Positions 16,226-25,329 of a stretch of 64,000 nucleotides of DNA are shown one piece after another. The stretch's first letter is position 1. Each line of letters begins with the position of its first letter. The notes below the pieces were generated by a model. It did not search any database. It was not told where the DNA came from and worked only from the letters and a program-made list of their open reading frames with translations. The stretch is from Rhodococcus sp. 14-2470-1b (lineage in GTDB: Bacteria > Actinomycetota > Actinomycetes > Mycobacteriales > Mycobacteriaceae), in the NCBI RefSeq assembly GCF_002259415.1, contig NZ_NPFY01000025.1, positions 62,001 through 126,000 of the forward strand, written 5' to 3'. A program made the position numbers and the translations under genes.

Positions 16226-18307
16226 ATGAAACGAATTGGAGTCGATGTCGGAGGAACGTTCACCGACCTCGTGCTGTGGGACGACGACGGAACCGTCGTG
16301 GTGCACAAGACGCCGTCGACCAATCACGATCCCTCCATCGGCACCATGGACGGCATCGCCGTTCTCGCCGAACGAGCGGGGATCGATCCGTCGGAGATCG
16401 ACATGTTCTTCCACGGTACGACCGTGGCGACGAACATCGTGCTCGAACACAACGGATGCGACGTCGGCATGATCACCACCGAAGGTTTCCGCGACCTTCT
16501 CCACATCGCCCGCAAGAAGCGCCCGCTCAATTACTCGAACTACCAGGACCTTCCGTGGCAGAAGTGGCAATTGGTGCCGCGCCGTAACCGACGCGTCGTG
16601 CCGGAACGCATCGATGCCGCGGGCGCCGTCCTGACTCCGCTCGACGAGGACGCCGTACGCGAGCAGGTGCGCCTGCTGAAGCAGCGCGGAGTGCAGGCGA
16701 TCGCTGTCGCATTCCTGCACTCCTACCGCAACCCGACGCACGAGCAACGCGTCAAGGCGATCATCGCCGAGGAATTCCCCGATGTGTTCGTCTCCCTCTC
16801 CAGCGAGGTCGCACCGCAATACCGTGAGTACGAGCGCTTTTCGACGGCTGCGCTGAACGCATTCATCGGCCCGAAGACCTCCAAGTACATCGCGAACCTG
16901 GCCGGCAAGGCGCGGGATGCCCAGGTCGGCGAGGACGTTCACCTGATGACCTCTGCGGGCGGCCTCGTGACATCGCGCAGCGCGAGCGAGATCCCGGTGT
17001 CGCTGCTGACAAGTGGTGTCATCGCCGGTCTGCTCGGCGGATGCGCAATCGGCAAGGCGTCGGGATATCCGAGCGTCATCACCCTCGACGTCGGTGGCAC
17101 CTCCGCCGACGTCGGCGTGGCACCCGACGGTGCACTGCGCATGAAACACCTGCTCGACACCCGCATCGGTGACTACCACGCCATGGTGCCGATGGCGGAG
17201 GTCGACACCATCGGTGCCGGTGGTGGATCCATCGCTGTCGTCGACGACGGTGGCATGTTCCGCGTCGGGCCGCGCAGTGCGGGAGCAGTGCCGGGTCCTG
17301 CCTGTTACGACCGCGGCGGCACCGAACCCACCTCGACCGACGCCATGGTCTCGATGGGCTGGCTGCGGGAGAACAGTTTCCTCTCCGGCACCATGGAAGT
17401 GAAGCCCGAACTCGCCCGTGAGGCCATTCAGTCCCACATCGCGGACAAGCTCGGCACCCCGCTCGACGAAGCGGCCATGGGCATCTTCAAGATTCTGGCG
17501 CACTCGATGACCGAGGCCATCAGCCTGCACTCCGTGCGCAAAGGGTATGACCCACGCGACTTCTCGCTGATCGCCGAGGGCGGCGCCGGGCCTCTGTTCG
17601 CCTGGCAGATCGCCGACCAACTCGGTATCCCTCGCGTGATCGTGCCGGGCCACCCCGGCATCACCTCGGCCGTCGGGCTTCTGACCACCGACATCCGTTA
17701 CGAGGTGCCCACGACAGTGTGGACGTCGTCGGCCGACCCGGACATCGAACTGGTCGCGTCGCAGATGGAACGATTGTCCCAACAGGCAATCGCGCAACTC
17801 GAAGCCGACGGCGTTGCGGCCGAGAACATCTCGCTCGAACGTAGCGTCGACTGTCGATACGTCGGCCAGGGTTACGAACTCCGCGTCCAGGCGCCCGACG
17901 GCGCCATCGACGACGTGTGGATCAAGACCACCGCCGAGGCGTTCCACGAAGCCCACGGCCGTACCTACTCACAACGCTTCGACGACAAACCTGTTCAGCT
18001 CATCAACATCAGGGTCACCGGCGTCGGCGCGGTTCCTCACGTCCGCATCGCCGACATCGAAAAAGGCGGCGCCGACGCGTCGGCCGCGATCAAGACCACG
18101 ACGCAGGCTCTTTTCTGGGCCGACGAGACAGCCAAACCCGAATGGGTGGAGACGCCGGTCTACGAGCGATCACTGCTGCTCGCCGGCAACACGTTCGACG
18201 GGCCCGCCATCGTCGAACAGTTCGACTCGACCACCATCGTCGGCATGAATCAGCGCGCAGAAGTCGACGCCGTCGGCCACATCATCATCGAGAGGAAATC
18301 CGCATGA
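16226..18307 (+). CDS. hyuA: Hydantoinase/oxoprolinase A-type subunit (HyuA)
   Basis: A 693-residue protein of the hydantoinase A/oxoprolinase family, which uses ATP to open cyclic amides or to carboxylate ketones, depending on subfamily. The start ATG 16226 has GGAAG upstream. RIGVDVGGTFTDLVLWDDDG at the N-terminus and ITLDVGGTSADVGVAPDG in the middle are ASKHA-like phosphate-binding motifs. DTIGAGGGSIAVVD and IAEGGAGPLFAWQIADQLG are further conserved segments. It overlaps hyuB by ATGA, so the two subunits are made together. Hydantoin, oxoproline, acetophenone or N-methylhydantoin substrates cannot be told apart from sequence. Confidence 0.9.
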   Translation: MKRIGVDVGGTFTDLVLWDDDGTVVVHKTPSTNHDPSIGTMDGIAVLAERAGIDPSEIDMFFHGTTVATNIVLEHNGCDVGMITTEGFRDLLHIARKKRPLNYSNYQDLPWQKWQLVPRRNRRVVPERIDAAGAVLTPLDEDAVREQVRLLKQRGVQAIAVAFLHSYRNPTHEQRVKAIIAEEFPDVFVSLSSEVAPQYREYERFSTAALNAFIGPKTSKYIANLAGKARDAQVGEDVHLMTSAGGLVTSRSASEIPVSLLTSGVIAGLLGGCAIGKASGYPSVITLDVGGTSADVGVAPDGALRMKHLLDTRIGDYHAMVPMAEVDTIGAGGGSIAVVDDGGMFRVGPRSAGAVPGPACYDRGGTEPTSTDAMVSMGWLRENSFLSGTMEVKPELAREAIQSHIADKLGTPLDEAAMGIFKILAHSMTEAISLHSVRKGYDPRDFSLIAEGGAGPLFAWQIADQLGIPRVIVPGHPGITSAVGLLTTDIRYEVPTTVWTSSADPDIELVASQMERLSQQAIAQLEADGVAAENISLERSVDCRYVGQGYELRVQAPDGAIDDVWIKTTAEAFHEAHGRTYSQRFDDKPVQLINIRVTGVGAVPHVRIADIEKGGADASAAIKTTTQALFWADETAKPEWVETPVYERSLLLAGNTFDGPAIVEQFDSTTIVGMNQRAEVDAVGHIIIERKSA

Positions 18308-20121
18308 GCAAGGCGCTGATGCCCAAGACCGGAGTGTCACTCGCCGGTGAGGCAACACGAACGTGGAACGACGTCGAGGTCGACCCGATCACGTTGCGTG
18401 TCATCGGTGGTGCACTGCAGTCCATGGCCAAGGAAATGGCGCAGGTCCTCTACCGAATGGCGTATTCGAGCCTCATCCGTGAGTCCGAGGACCTCGGCGC
18501 GGGTATCTTCGACGTCAACGGACGAGAGCTCTGCGAATCGGATTCCACACCCATGCACTGCGGTTCGATTCCCGCCTACATCCGCGGAGTCAACCGTCGG
18601 CTCGCGGGAACGTACAAGCCGGGCGATGTCATCCTGCACAATCATCCGTACCACGGGGCGGCGCACTCGCCGGACTACGGCGTGATCATCCCCATCTTCT
18701 GGCAGGGCGAGCACATCGGCTTCGCCGGCTGCACAGGTCACGTATCGGATGTCGGGGGAAACTTCCCGGGACTGTGCATGGATGTCGTCGACGTCTGGGC
18801 CGAAGGCAAACTCATGGACTCCATGAAGATCTACGAGGCCGGAGTTCGCAACGACTACCTGATCCAGCACATCCTCGACAACGTGCGCACGCCGGAGCAG
18901 AACCGCGGCGACCTCGAAGCCCTCATTGCCTGCTCTCGGATCGGGGAGAAGCGGTTCACCGAGCTACTGGAGAAGTACGGCCTCGACACCGTCATGAGTG
19001 CCGGTGAGCGGTGGATGGACTACTCGGAGAAAATGCTGCGCAACAAGATTCGGGAGATCCCCGACGGCAGCTACTCCGCTCCCATCGGCTACCTCGACGA
19101 CGACGGCAAGAACCGCGGTGAACCGCTTGCGGTGGCCGTGCGAGTCCAGGTCGACGGCGAGGACATCCTCATCGATCTCACCGGGTCCAACAGTCAGGTG
19201 CCGACGGCGTTCAACGTTCCGTTCGAGGGTTCCGTTCTGCCGGTTGCGGTCTCGGCAATCCGCACGATCCTGCTCGACGAGGACGTCACCGAGGAATTCG
19301 TGCCGCAGAACGACGGGTGCTTCCGGCCAGTCAAGGCATACGCACCCGAGGGAACCATCTTCAACCCGGACTTCCCGGCGTCGTGCTTCGCTCGTTTCTC
19401 CCAGGTCAATCGAGTGTTCGACTCGATCAACCTGGCGCTTGCACCAGTACTTCCCGATCACGCCGTCGCCGGTTCGTCCGCAGCGCTGTGTGCGATCGCG
19501 TACTCCGGGATCGCGCCGGACGGCGAATCCTATTGGGTCTACATCGAAATCAACGAGGGATCCTACGGCGGCCGGAACGGCAAGGACGGGATGGATGCCG
19601 TCGACGCGTTGATGGCCAACACCCGAAACAATCCGATCGAGGAACTCGAGCTCAATCACGCGATGCGGGCTCTGCGATACGAACTGCGTGACGAGGCCCC
19701 CGCTCCCGGGCGGTGGCGCGGCGGCATCGGCAGCGTACGCAAGTGGCTCATGGAGACCGACACGTTCCTCGGCTCGGAAGCAGACAATCGCTCCGACGCC
19801 CCGGCGGGCGCGCTGGGCGGTCACAACGGTGTGTCCGGATCCTTCACCCGCAACGCCGGGACCGATCGCGAGGAAGTGCTGTACTCCAAGGTCACTCAGG
19901 AAACCATCCGGGCCGGCGACACGCTCGAGATCAAACTCCCGTCGGGCGGCGGTTTCGGAAATCCCTTCGAGCGTGACCCGTTCCAGGTGCTCAGCGACGT
20001 GTGGGACGAGTACCTGACCGAGGAAGACGCGCGCCGTGACTACGGTGTGGTCGTGAACACCGAGAACTGGACCGTCGACGAGGAAGCAACTGCGGGCCTG
20101 CGCGCCGGGAGCGCGGCCTGA
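18304..20121 (+). CDS. hyuB: Hydantoinase/oxoprolinase B-type subunit (HyuB)
   Basis: A 605-residue partner of HyuA, complete for the hydantoinase B family. DPITLRVIGGALQSMAKEMA, YSSLIRESEDLGAGIFDVNG, GDVILHNHPYHGAAHSPDYG and GAGIFDVNGRELCESDSTPM are hallmark N-terminal segments with likely metal-binding His and Asp residues; GSYGGRNGKDGMDAVDALMA and KLPSGGGFGNPFERDP close the conserved core. The ATG start overlaps the hyuA stop (ATGA). The amidase frame begins at or shortly after its stop codon, implying a three-gene operon acting on an amide or imide. Confidence 0.92.
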   Translation: MSKALMPKTGVSLAGEATRTWNDVEVDPITLRVIGGALQSMAKEMAQVLYRMAYSSLIRESEDLGAGIFDVNGRELCESDSTPMHCGSIPAYIRGVNRRLAGTYKPGDVILHNHPYHGAAHSPDYGVIIPIFWQGEHIGFAGCTGHVSDVGGNFPGLCMDVVDVWAEGKLMDSMKIYEAGVRNDYLIQHILDNVRTPEQNRGDLEALIACSRIGEKRFTELLEKYGLDTVMSAGERWMDYSEKMLRNKIREIPDGSYSAPIGYLDDDGKNRGEPLAVAVRVQVDGEDILIDLTGSNSQVPTAFNVPFEGSVLPVAVSAIRTILLDEDVTEEFVPQNDGCFRPVKAYAPEGTIFNPDFPASCFARFSQVNRVFDSINLALAPVLPDHAVAGSSAALCAIAYSGIAPDGESYWVYIEINEGSYGGRNGKDGMDAVDALMANTRNNPIEELELNHAMRALRYELRDEAPAPGRWRGGIGSVRKWLMETDTFLGSEADNRSDAPAGALGGHNGVSGSFTRNAGTDREEVLYSKVTQETIRAGDTLEIKLPSGGGFGNPFERDPFQVLSDVWDEYLTEEDARRDYGVVVNTENWTVDEEATAGLRAGSAA

Positions 20122-20177
20122 CCGATCTCGGCGCGGTCATCACCTGGTGTGACCGCGCCGGGTCAGGCACCGGCCCC

Positions 20178-21305
20178 GTGGCCGGGATGAGAATCGGCGT
20201 CAAGGACAACATCGATGTCGACGGGGTGGCCACCACGTGTGCATCGAGATTCTTCGACGGGCACGTGGCGAATCGCGACGCGGAGGTCGTCGCTCGACTG
20301 CTCGACGCGGGCGCTCGGATCACTGCGAAGCTGAACATGGCCGAGTTCGCGGTCGGCGTCACCTCGCAGAACACCGCGGCCGCCGTCCCCCGAAATCCGT
20401 GGGACACGAGCCGGGTACCCGGTGGCTCCAGCGGGGGATCGGGATCCGCGGTGGCCGCGGGACTCGTCGACGCATCACTGGGAACGGACACCGGAGGTTC
20501 GGTGCGGCTGCCGGCGTCGGCGTGCGGTGTCGTCGGACTCCGGCCGACCTGGGGAGCGATCAGCAACGACGGTGTGTTCCCGGTCAGCGAGGAGTTCGAC
20601 ACCGTCGGGCCGATGGCACGGACGGTCGACGGTGTTGCCCGGCTGTTCAGCGTCCTCGCCGACCACCCGGCATCGGCCGCAGCGACAACCCTGCGGATCG
20701 GTGTTCCCACCACGTTCTTCACCGACGACGTCGACAGCGGTGTCGCCGACGCCGTCCACGCTGCAACCCGAGTTCTGGAAACCCTCGGCTACGACGTCGT
20801 GCCCATCGAGATCCCGGGCGTCGCCGACGCTCAGGACATCGTCTACACGATCGTCTACTCGGACCTGGCGCACCGGCACCGAACCCGCGTGGACCGACAA
20901 CCGGAACTGTTCCAGCCCGCGACACTCGAAAGAATCTCCCTCGGGCTGAGCATCTCCGATGCCCAACGGGCGGCCGCCGTCCGCGGTCGAACGGAGTATC
21001 GCACCGGACTGAGGAGGGTGTTCACGGACGTGGACGTGGTGCTCACCCCCACGATGCCGGTGGACGTTCCCCGCATCGACGGGGGAGACGACGTCGTCGC
21101 CCAGTCTCGCCGGATGGGTCAGTTCAGTTACCCCTGGTCTCTGCACGACGGTCCCACGCTTGCTGTTCCCGTCGGATTCCACTCCGTCTCGGGTATGCCG
21201 GTGGGAATGCAGCTCACCGCCGCCGCCCACCACGAACAGCACCTGTTCGACATGGGTTCGCGCTATCAGGCGGCGACGGACTGGCACACGCACTCACCCA
21301 GGTGA
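20178..21305 (+). CDS. Amidase signature family hydrolase
   Basis: A 375-residue amidase from the GTG at 20178. The Ser-cisSer-Lys triad is complete: Lys in MRIGVKDNIDVDG, the cis-Ser in VPGGSSGGSGSAVAAG and the nucleophile in GTDTGGSVRLPAS. The protein should hydrolyse a carboxamide, possibly the ring-opened product of HyuAB. The frame stays open upstream to a CTG at 20118, which overlaps the hyuB stop as CTGA and has GGGAG 6 nt before it; a CTG start would add 20 residues (LTDLGAVITWCDRAG). The family's long N-terminal helix is absent either way, so the protein is short. Confidence 0.85.
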   Translation: MAGMRIGVKDNIDVDGVATTCASRFFDGHVANRDAEVVARLLDAGARITAKLNMAEFAVGVTSQNTAAAVPRNPWDTSRVPGGSSGGSGSAVAAGLVDASLGTDTGGSVRLPASACGVVGLRPTWGAISNDGVFPVSEEFDTVGPMARTVDGVARLFSVLADHPASAAATTLRIGVPTTFFTDDVDSGVADAVHAATRVLETLGYDVVPIEIPGVADAQDIVYTIVYSDLAHRHRTRVDRQPELFQPATLERISLGLSISDAQRAAAVRGRTEYRTGLRRVFTDVDVVLTPTMPVDVPRIDGGDDVVAQSRRMGQFSYPWSLHDGPTLAVPVGFHSVSGMPVGMQLTAAAHHEQHLFDMGSRYQAATDWHTHSPR

Positions 21306-21320
21306 GCTGGAGCGTATGGT

Positions 21321-21346
21321 TGTAGATACTTTATGAAGTATCTACA
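21321..21346. promoter_or_regulatory. Perfect 11-bp inverted repeat operator before the alcohol dehydrogenase
   Basis: TGTAGATACTT (21321-21331) and AAGTATCTACA (21336-21346) are exact inverted repeats around TATG. The repeat ends 15 nt before the ATG, with an AAGGAAG ribosome site between. Low GC and symmetry suggest a repressor site rather than a terminator. Confidence 0.7.
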
Positions 21347-21361
21347 AAGGAAGTAACCATC

Positions 21362-22411
21362 ATGTCCGTGTTGGAAGCCCAGCGTTACGTCCATGTCGTT
21401 GCTCCGCACCGAGCGGAGACCGTGGACGAGGCACGCGCACCCGAGCCGGCGGACGACGGCGTGGTCGTGGACATCAGGTACTGCGGGATCTGCGCGACCG
21501 ACACCCACGGGTACTCGTCGGCTGCCCTGCCCCCGGCTGTGTTCGGCCACGAGTGGACCGGAACGGTCTCCGCGATCGGCAAGGACGTCACGACCGTTGC
21601 TGTCGGGCAGCGGGTCGTCGGCGGAGTGGGCCCAGCATGCGGGCGGTGCCCTCAATGCACGGCAGGACACGCAGCGCACTGTGATCTGGCGTTCGCCGAG
21701 GCCAACGGAATCACCGACGACGCACCGGTGCACGGCGGATTCGGCACCACGCTGACCGTCTCGGCCCGTCGCGTGATCGCGGTGCCCGACGCGCTCACGG
21801 ACGAGGAAGCCGCACTCGTGGAACCAGCGACCGTGACTTTCCATGCGGTGAAGCGGACCGCCATGACGCTCGGATCGACCGTGGTGGTGCAGGGAGCCGG
21901 GCCCATCGGCTTGCTCACGGCGCAGCACGCCCGCAACGCCGGTGCCGGCCGGGTGATCGTCTCCGAACCGTCACCGCATCGCCGCGAGCAGGCGAGTCGG
22001 CTCGGGTTCACCGACGTGGTGGAACCGGCCGACCTCGATCGCGTGCTGCGCGGAGCAACCAACGGACTCGGTGCCGACGTTCTCTTCGAATGCACCGGAG
22101 TGGCAAGTCTTCTCCAGCCGTCGGCACAGTTGGTTCGTCGGGGCGGAGTGCTGTCGCTGCTGGGCTACCCGGGAACGGACTCGCAGGTGAGCTACGGCGA
22201 TTGGCAGAGTCGCGAGCTCACGGTCATCGGATCGTTGGCGTACTCCCACGAGGACTTCGTCGGGTCGATGACCGCGATCGCCGAGAAGCGACTCGATGTC
22301 GCGTCTCTGCACACCGGCACGATCGGGCTCGGGGAGTTGACCGACATGTTCGTCGAGCTGGATTCGGGACAGAGCACCCACGCGAAGGTATTGGTAGATC
22401 CCCGCCGCTAG
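21362..22411 (+). CDS. Zinc-dependent alcohol dehydrogenase family protein
   Basis: A 349-residue medium-chain dehydrogenase/reductase. Catalytic zinc ligands are seen in YCGICATDTHG (Cys) and FGHEWTG (His-Glu). The structural zinc site CGRCPQCTAGHAAHC has four cysteines. The NAD(P)-binding Rossmann motif VVVQGAGPIGLLTAQHAR lies near residues 178-195. It should oxidise an alcohol or polyol with NAD(P)+. It has its own operator and lies 56 nt after the amidase, so it may be controlled separately from hyuAB. A 40-nt hairpin follows. The substrate is unknown. Confidence 0.9.
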   Translation: MSVLEAQRYVHVVAPHRAETVDEARAPEPADDGVVVDIRYCGICATDTHGYSSAALPPAVFGHEWTGTVSAIGKDVTTVAVGQRVVGGVGPACGRCPQCTAGHAAHCDLAFAEANGITDDAPVHGGFGTTLTVSARRVIAVPDALTDEEAALVEPATVTFHAVKRTAMTLGSTVVVQGAGPIGLLTAQHARNAGAGRVIVSEPSPHRREQASRLGFTDVVEPADLDRVLRGATNGLGADVLFECTGVASLLQPSAQLVRRGGVLSLLGYPGTDSQVSYGDWQSRELTVIGSLAYSHEDFVGSMTAIAEKRLDVASLHTGTIGLGELTDMFVELDSGQSTHAKVLVDPRR

Positions 22412-22419
22412 AGCCTTGT

Positions 22420-22459
22420 GTGAGTGGAAATGTGTCCTCCAGGACACATTTCCACTCAC
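22420..22459. terminator. 40-nt hairpin between convergent genes
   Basis: GTGAGTGGAAATGTGTCCT (22420-22438) pairs exactly with 22441-22459 around CC. It sits 9 nt after the dehydrogenase stop and 6 nt from the stop of the convergent ATPase gene, so it can end transcription from both sides. A near relative is at 62391-62430. Confidence 0.8.
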
Positions 22460-22465
22460 CTAGGG

Positions 22466-23275
22466 TCAGTCGGCGCTCGTCGTCGCGCCGAGGAGGTCGC
22501 GAACCCGATTGGCGACGGTGATGAACTCCGGCTGTTCCATGGTGGAGCTGTAATCCCGCTCGGCGGGGAGGTCGACGTCGAGGATTTCGACGATCCGGCC
22601 GGGCCGCGGGCTCATCACGACGACGCGATTGGCCAGGTACACGGCCTCGGCCACGGAGTGCGTCACCAGCATCACCGTCGTTCCGGTTTCGCGCCAGATG
22701 CGATGCAACTCGACGTTCATCTTCTCTCGGGTGAGCGCGTCGAGTGCGCCGAACGGTTCGTCCATGAGCAACACTTCGGGCTCGTGCAGCAGGGCGCGGC
22801 ACAGCGAGACTCGTTGCTGCATACCGCCGGACAGTTCGTGGGGGAGTGCGTTCTCGAAACCGCTGAGGCCGGTCATCTCGATCAGCTGGTCGGCTTTCGC
22901 GGCTGTCTGCTTGCGGTTCATGCCGCGCATCTCGCCCTGCAGCAGGATGTTCTTGCGGACGGTCCGCCATTCCAGAAGTGCGGCGCGCTGGAACACGTAA
23001 CCGATGCCCCGCTGCGGCCCCTTCACCTGCTTGCCGCGCAGGCTCACACTGCCGGAACTCGCATTGGTCAGTCCGGCAACAACTTTGAGCAGCGTCGATT
23101 TGCCGCATCCCGACGGTCCGGCGATGGAGACGAACTCTCCTTCTCCTACCGTGAGGTCGACATCGCTGAGCGCTGTCACGTCACCTCGTTTGGAGGAGAA
23201 GCGGACGCTCAGGTCGTCGACGGCAACTGCGGTGTCGGTCAGGACGGTTTTCGGTCGATCGAAGGTGGCGGTCAT
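22466..23275 (-). CDS. ABC importer ATP-binding protein (NitT/TauT type)
   Basis: A 269-residue ATPase of the nitrate/sulfonate/taurine-type importer family. Walker A AGPSGCGKST, Q-loop VFQRAALLEWRTV, signature LSGGMQQRVSLCRAL, Walker B VLLMDEPFGALD and His in VTHSVAEAVYLA are intact. It is the third gene of an operon, permease - binding protein - ATPase, read right to left, and lies 9 nt after the binding-protein gene. The operon promoter carries the LacI-type operator described at 25261-25274. Confidence 0.93.
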   Translation of the reverse strand: MTATFDRPKTVLTDTAVAVDDLSVRFSSKRGDVTALSDVDLTVGEGEFVSIAGPSGCGKSTLLKVVAGLTNASSGSVSLRGKQVKGPQRGIGYVFQRAALLEWRTVRKNILLQGEMRGMNRKQTAAKADQLIEMTGLSGFENALPHELSGGMQQRVSLCRALLHEPEVLLMDEPFGALDALTREKMNVELHRIWRETGTTVMLVTHSVAEAVYLANRVVVMSPRPGRIVEILDVDLPAERDYSSTMEQPEFITVANRVRDLLGATTSAD

Positions 23276-23284
23276 GTCCCTACC

Positions 23285-24313
23285 TCACTGCTCGGTGGTC
23301 GTGGTGAAGGTGGAATCCCAGTACTTCGACGGCTCGTCGGCGCTCTCGAGGAGGCCGGCGTCGGAGAGAACAGTGATCGTGGATACCCAGTCCTCTTCGG
23401 AGTTGACGCCCGGTGCGTTGCCCTCGGTGTTGGGGGTGGTGAGCAGCGGGATTGTCTCCTGCCACTGCTGCAGCAACACCGACTCGGGCGGAGTCTGGGG
23501 GTCCTTGCCGACCATGGAGGCCACCGCAGCCTCGGGATTGGCGATGGCGGCTTCGAAGGATTCGGTGGTGGCGTCGACCATTGCCTGGACCAACTCAGGG
23601 GAGCGTTCGATGGTCGACTCGTTGGCGATGAGGCCGTTGCTGAAGAAGTTCAGGCCCGCGTCGGAGTACTTGAGGTACCGCATCTCGCGGCCACTCTTGT
23701 TCGCGATGTTGGGGCCCTGATCGTGTGCGAAGCCGATCAAACCGTCCACCTGGCCGGACAACATGGCGGCAACCTTGCCTGCGGAGTCGAGGCTCTGCTG
23801 GGACACCGAACTCTCCTCGACGCCGACGGCATCGAGATAGATGGGGAACGTGGTCGTCGGCGCATCGCCCGCGGAGACCGCGATGGTCTTGCCGGCGAGG
23901 TCGGCCGTGGTCTGGATGGGGCCGTCGGCGTAGACCTGGACGGCCGAGGGGGTGGTCTGCAGGAAGACGCCCACGCTCTTGATCTGTACGCCCTTGTCGA
24001 TGTTGGACAGGACGGCCGCGGAGTCGGCCCAGCCGAAGTCGGTCTGGTTGGATCCCGCTGCCTGCGCGGTCTTCGTCGAGCCCTGGCCGGCGGTGATGGT
24101 CAGATCGATGCCGTGCTTGGCGAAGATCCCCTCCTGGACGCCGTAGTAGAACGGGGCGTGCTCGCCGTAGGGATACCAGTTGAGCATCAGCGATGTCGCC
24201 GTGGTTTCACCGTCGGTGCCGGGAGCCTTCTCCTCGGCACCGCCTCCGCTGCAACCGGCGAGTACGAGGGACGATGCGGCGGCCGCCGCGATGACGAGTT
24301 TTCCGAGTTTCAT
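23285..24313 (-). CDS. NMT1/THI5-like ABC substrate-binding lipoprotein
   Basis: A 342-residue periplasmic-type binding lipoprotein. The signal ends in the LVLAGC lipobox near residue 20. The mature domain shows NMT1/ThiY-like features: LMLNWYPYGEHAPFYYGVQE near the start, GIFAKHGIDLTITAGQGSTK, and DFGWADSAAVLSNIDKG. Relatives bind thiamine precursors (hydroxymethylpyrimidine), riboflavin, nitrate, taurine or aromatic sulfonates, so the ligand cannot be named. Co-regulation with a sugar-type oxidoreductase operon through a shared operator suggests that the ligand may be a sugar- or cyclitol-linked compound; this is inference. Confidence 0.88.
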   Translation of the reverse strand: MKLGKLVIAAAAASSLVLAGCSGGGAEEKAPGTDGETTATSLMLNWYPYGEHAPFYYGVQEGIFAKHGIDLTITAGQGSTKTAQAAGSNQTDFGWADSAAVLSNIDKGVQIKSVGVFLQTTPSAVQVYADGPIQTTADLAGKTIAVSAGDAPTTTFPIYLDAVGVEESSVSQQSLDSAGKVAAMLSGQVDGLIGFAHDQGPNIANKSGREMRYLKYSDAGLNFFSNGLIANESTIERSPELVQAMVDATTESFEAAIANPEAAVASMVGKDPQTPPESVLLQQWQETIPLLTTPNTEGNAPGVNSEEDWVSTITVLSDAGLLESADEPSKYWDSTFTTTTEQ

Positions 24314-24330
24314 TCGATTTCTCCGATGTG

Positions 24331-25215
24331 TCAGACGGCGGACGCGGATGCAGTGGATCGACGCGACGCGTGCCAGGGGATGAGGAACTTCTCTGCGATC
24401 TCGATGATCATGAAGAGGATGATGCCGAGGGCGGACATGATGATCAGCGCCGCGAACAACATTGCGGTGTCGATGTTTCCGTTCGCCTGGAGGATGACGT
24501 AGCCGAGTCCTTCGTTGGCCCCGACGAATTCACCGACGACCGCTCCGGTGACGGCGAGTGTCGCGGCGATCTTCAGTCCGGACATCAACTGCGGCAACGA
24601 CGCCGGGAACCGGACCTTGGCGAAGGTCTTCCATTTGCTGGCGCCCATCGTGGAGGTGAGTTCGAGGATCTCGGGGTCCACCGAACGCAGTCCGGCCATG
24701 CCGGCGATGACGATGGGGAAGAACGCCATCAACACGGCGACGAGGATCTTGGGGCTGGCTCCGAATCCGAGCCACACGACGAACAGTGGTGCGATGGCGA
24801 TCTTGGGAATGACCTGAGCGAAGAGGATGAGTGGATACATCGTCTTCTCGATGCTCGACGAGTAGATCATCAGTACCGCAACGGCTTCGCCGACGAGCGC
24901 GGCGATCACGAATCCGGCGATGGTCTCGTACGTGGTGACCCAGGTGTGCCCGGCGAGGTACGAGGCGTTGTCCGCCATCGTCGACCAGGTGTCGCTGGGC
25001 GACGGGAGGATGTAGGGCGCGACGAGTTCCGACTCGGTCACCGCCCACCATGCTGCTACCAGCACGGCCACGAGCGCGAGCGGGCGCCACAGTCCGGACC
25101 ACGTGTTTCGGAAGGAGGGCAGAATGTTCTTGAAGCTCCGTCGATGATCCGTCGGCGCAGGGTGTGTTGCCGACGGCTCAGCGGAACGGATCTCGACCGA
25201 CGTTGTTACCGCCAT
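24331..25215 (-). CDS. ABC importer permease (NitT/TauT type)
   Basis: A 294-residue inner-membrane permease. I choose ATG 25215 (MAVTTSVEIRSAE) because GAGGA lies about 8 nt upstream; the frame continues to 25308 across the operator and promoter, so the longer form is unlikely. After a 50-residue polar N-terminus there are about six membrane helices. The EAA loop that docks onto the ATPase is visible as TMGASKWKTFAKVRFPASLP. It is the first gene of the importer operon and is followed by the binding protein after 17 nt. Confidence 0.9.
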   Translation of the reverse strand: MAVTTSVEIRSAEPSATHPAPTDHRRSFKNILPSFRNTWSGLWRPLALVAVLVAAWWAVTESELVAPYILPSPSDTWSTMADNASYLAGHTWVTTYETIAGFVIAALVGEAVAVLMIYSSSIEKTMYPLILFAQVIPKIAIAPLFVVWLGFGASPKILVAVLMAFFPIVIAGMAGLRSVDPEILELTSTMGASKWKTFAKVRFPASLPQLMSGLKIAATLAVTGAVVGEFVGANEGLGYVILQANGNIDTAMLFAALIIMSALGIILFMIIEIAEKFLIPWHASRRSTASASAV

Positions 25216-25260
25216 GAGAAGTCCTCGAGCTAGTAGTGGGCGGGCTACGACGCTCCCGCT

Positions 25261-25316
25261 GGAATGCGCTTTCCGAAGCTGAAGCGAATGTAGTGTGACC
25301 GCGCCCACACTGTCAA
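25261..25316 (-). promoter_or_regulatory. Promoter and LacI-type operator of the ABC importer operon
   Basis: On the minus strand TTGACA (25311-25316) and TACATT (25287-25292) are separated by 18 nt and make a good sigma70-type promoter. The palindrome GGAAAGCGCATTCC (25261-25274, minus strand) begins 12 nt beyond the -10, covering the start of transcription. The same palindrome controls the dehydrogenase operon at 26409. Confidence 0.75.
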
Positions 25317-25329
25317 GAGTTCTTAAAGT

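Noticed and set aside
16082..17956. 624-codon frame antisense to hyuA
   Set aside because: Composition rich in Arg, Gly, Val and His without motifs; hyuA has full family motifs on the other strand.
22424..24502. 692-codon frame antisense to the ABC importer genes
   Set aside because: The opposite strand carries intact ABC ATPase and lipoprotein motifs with ribosome sites; this frame has none.
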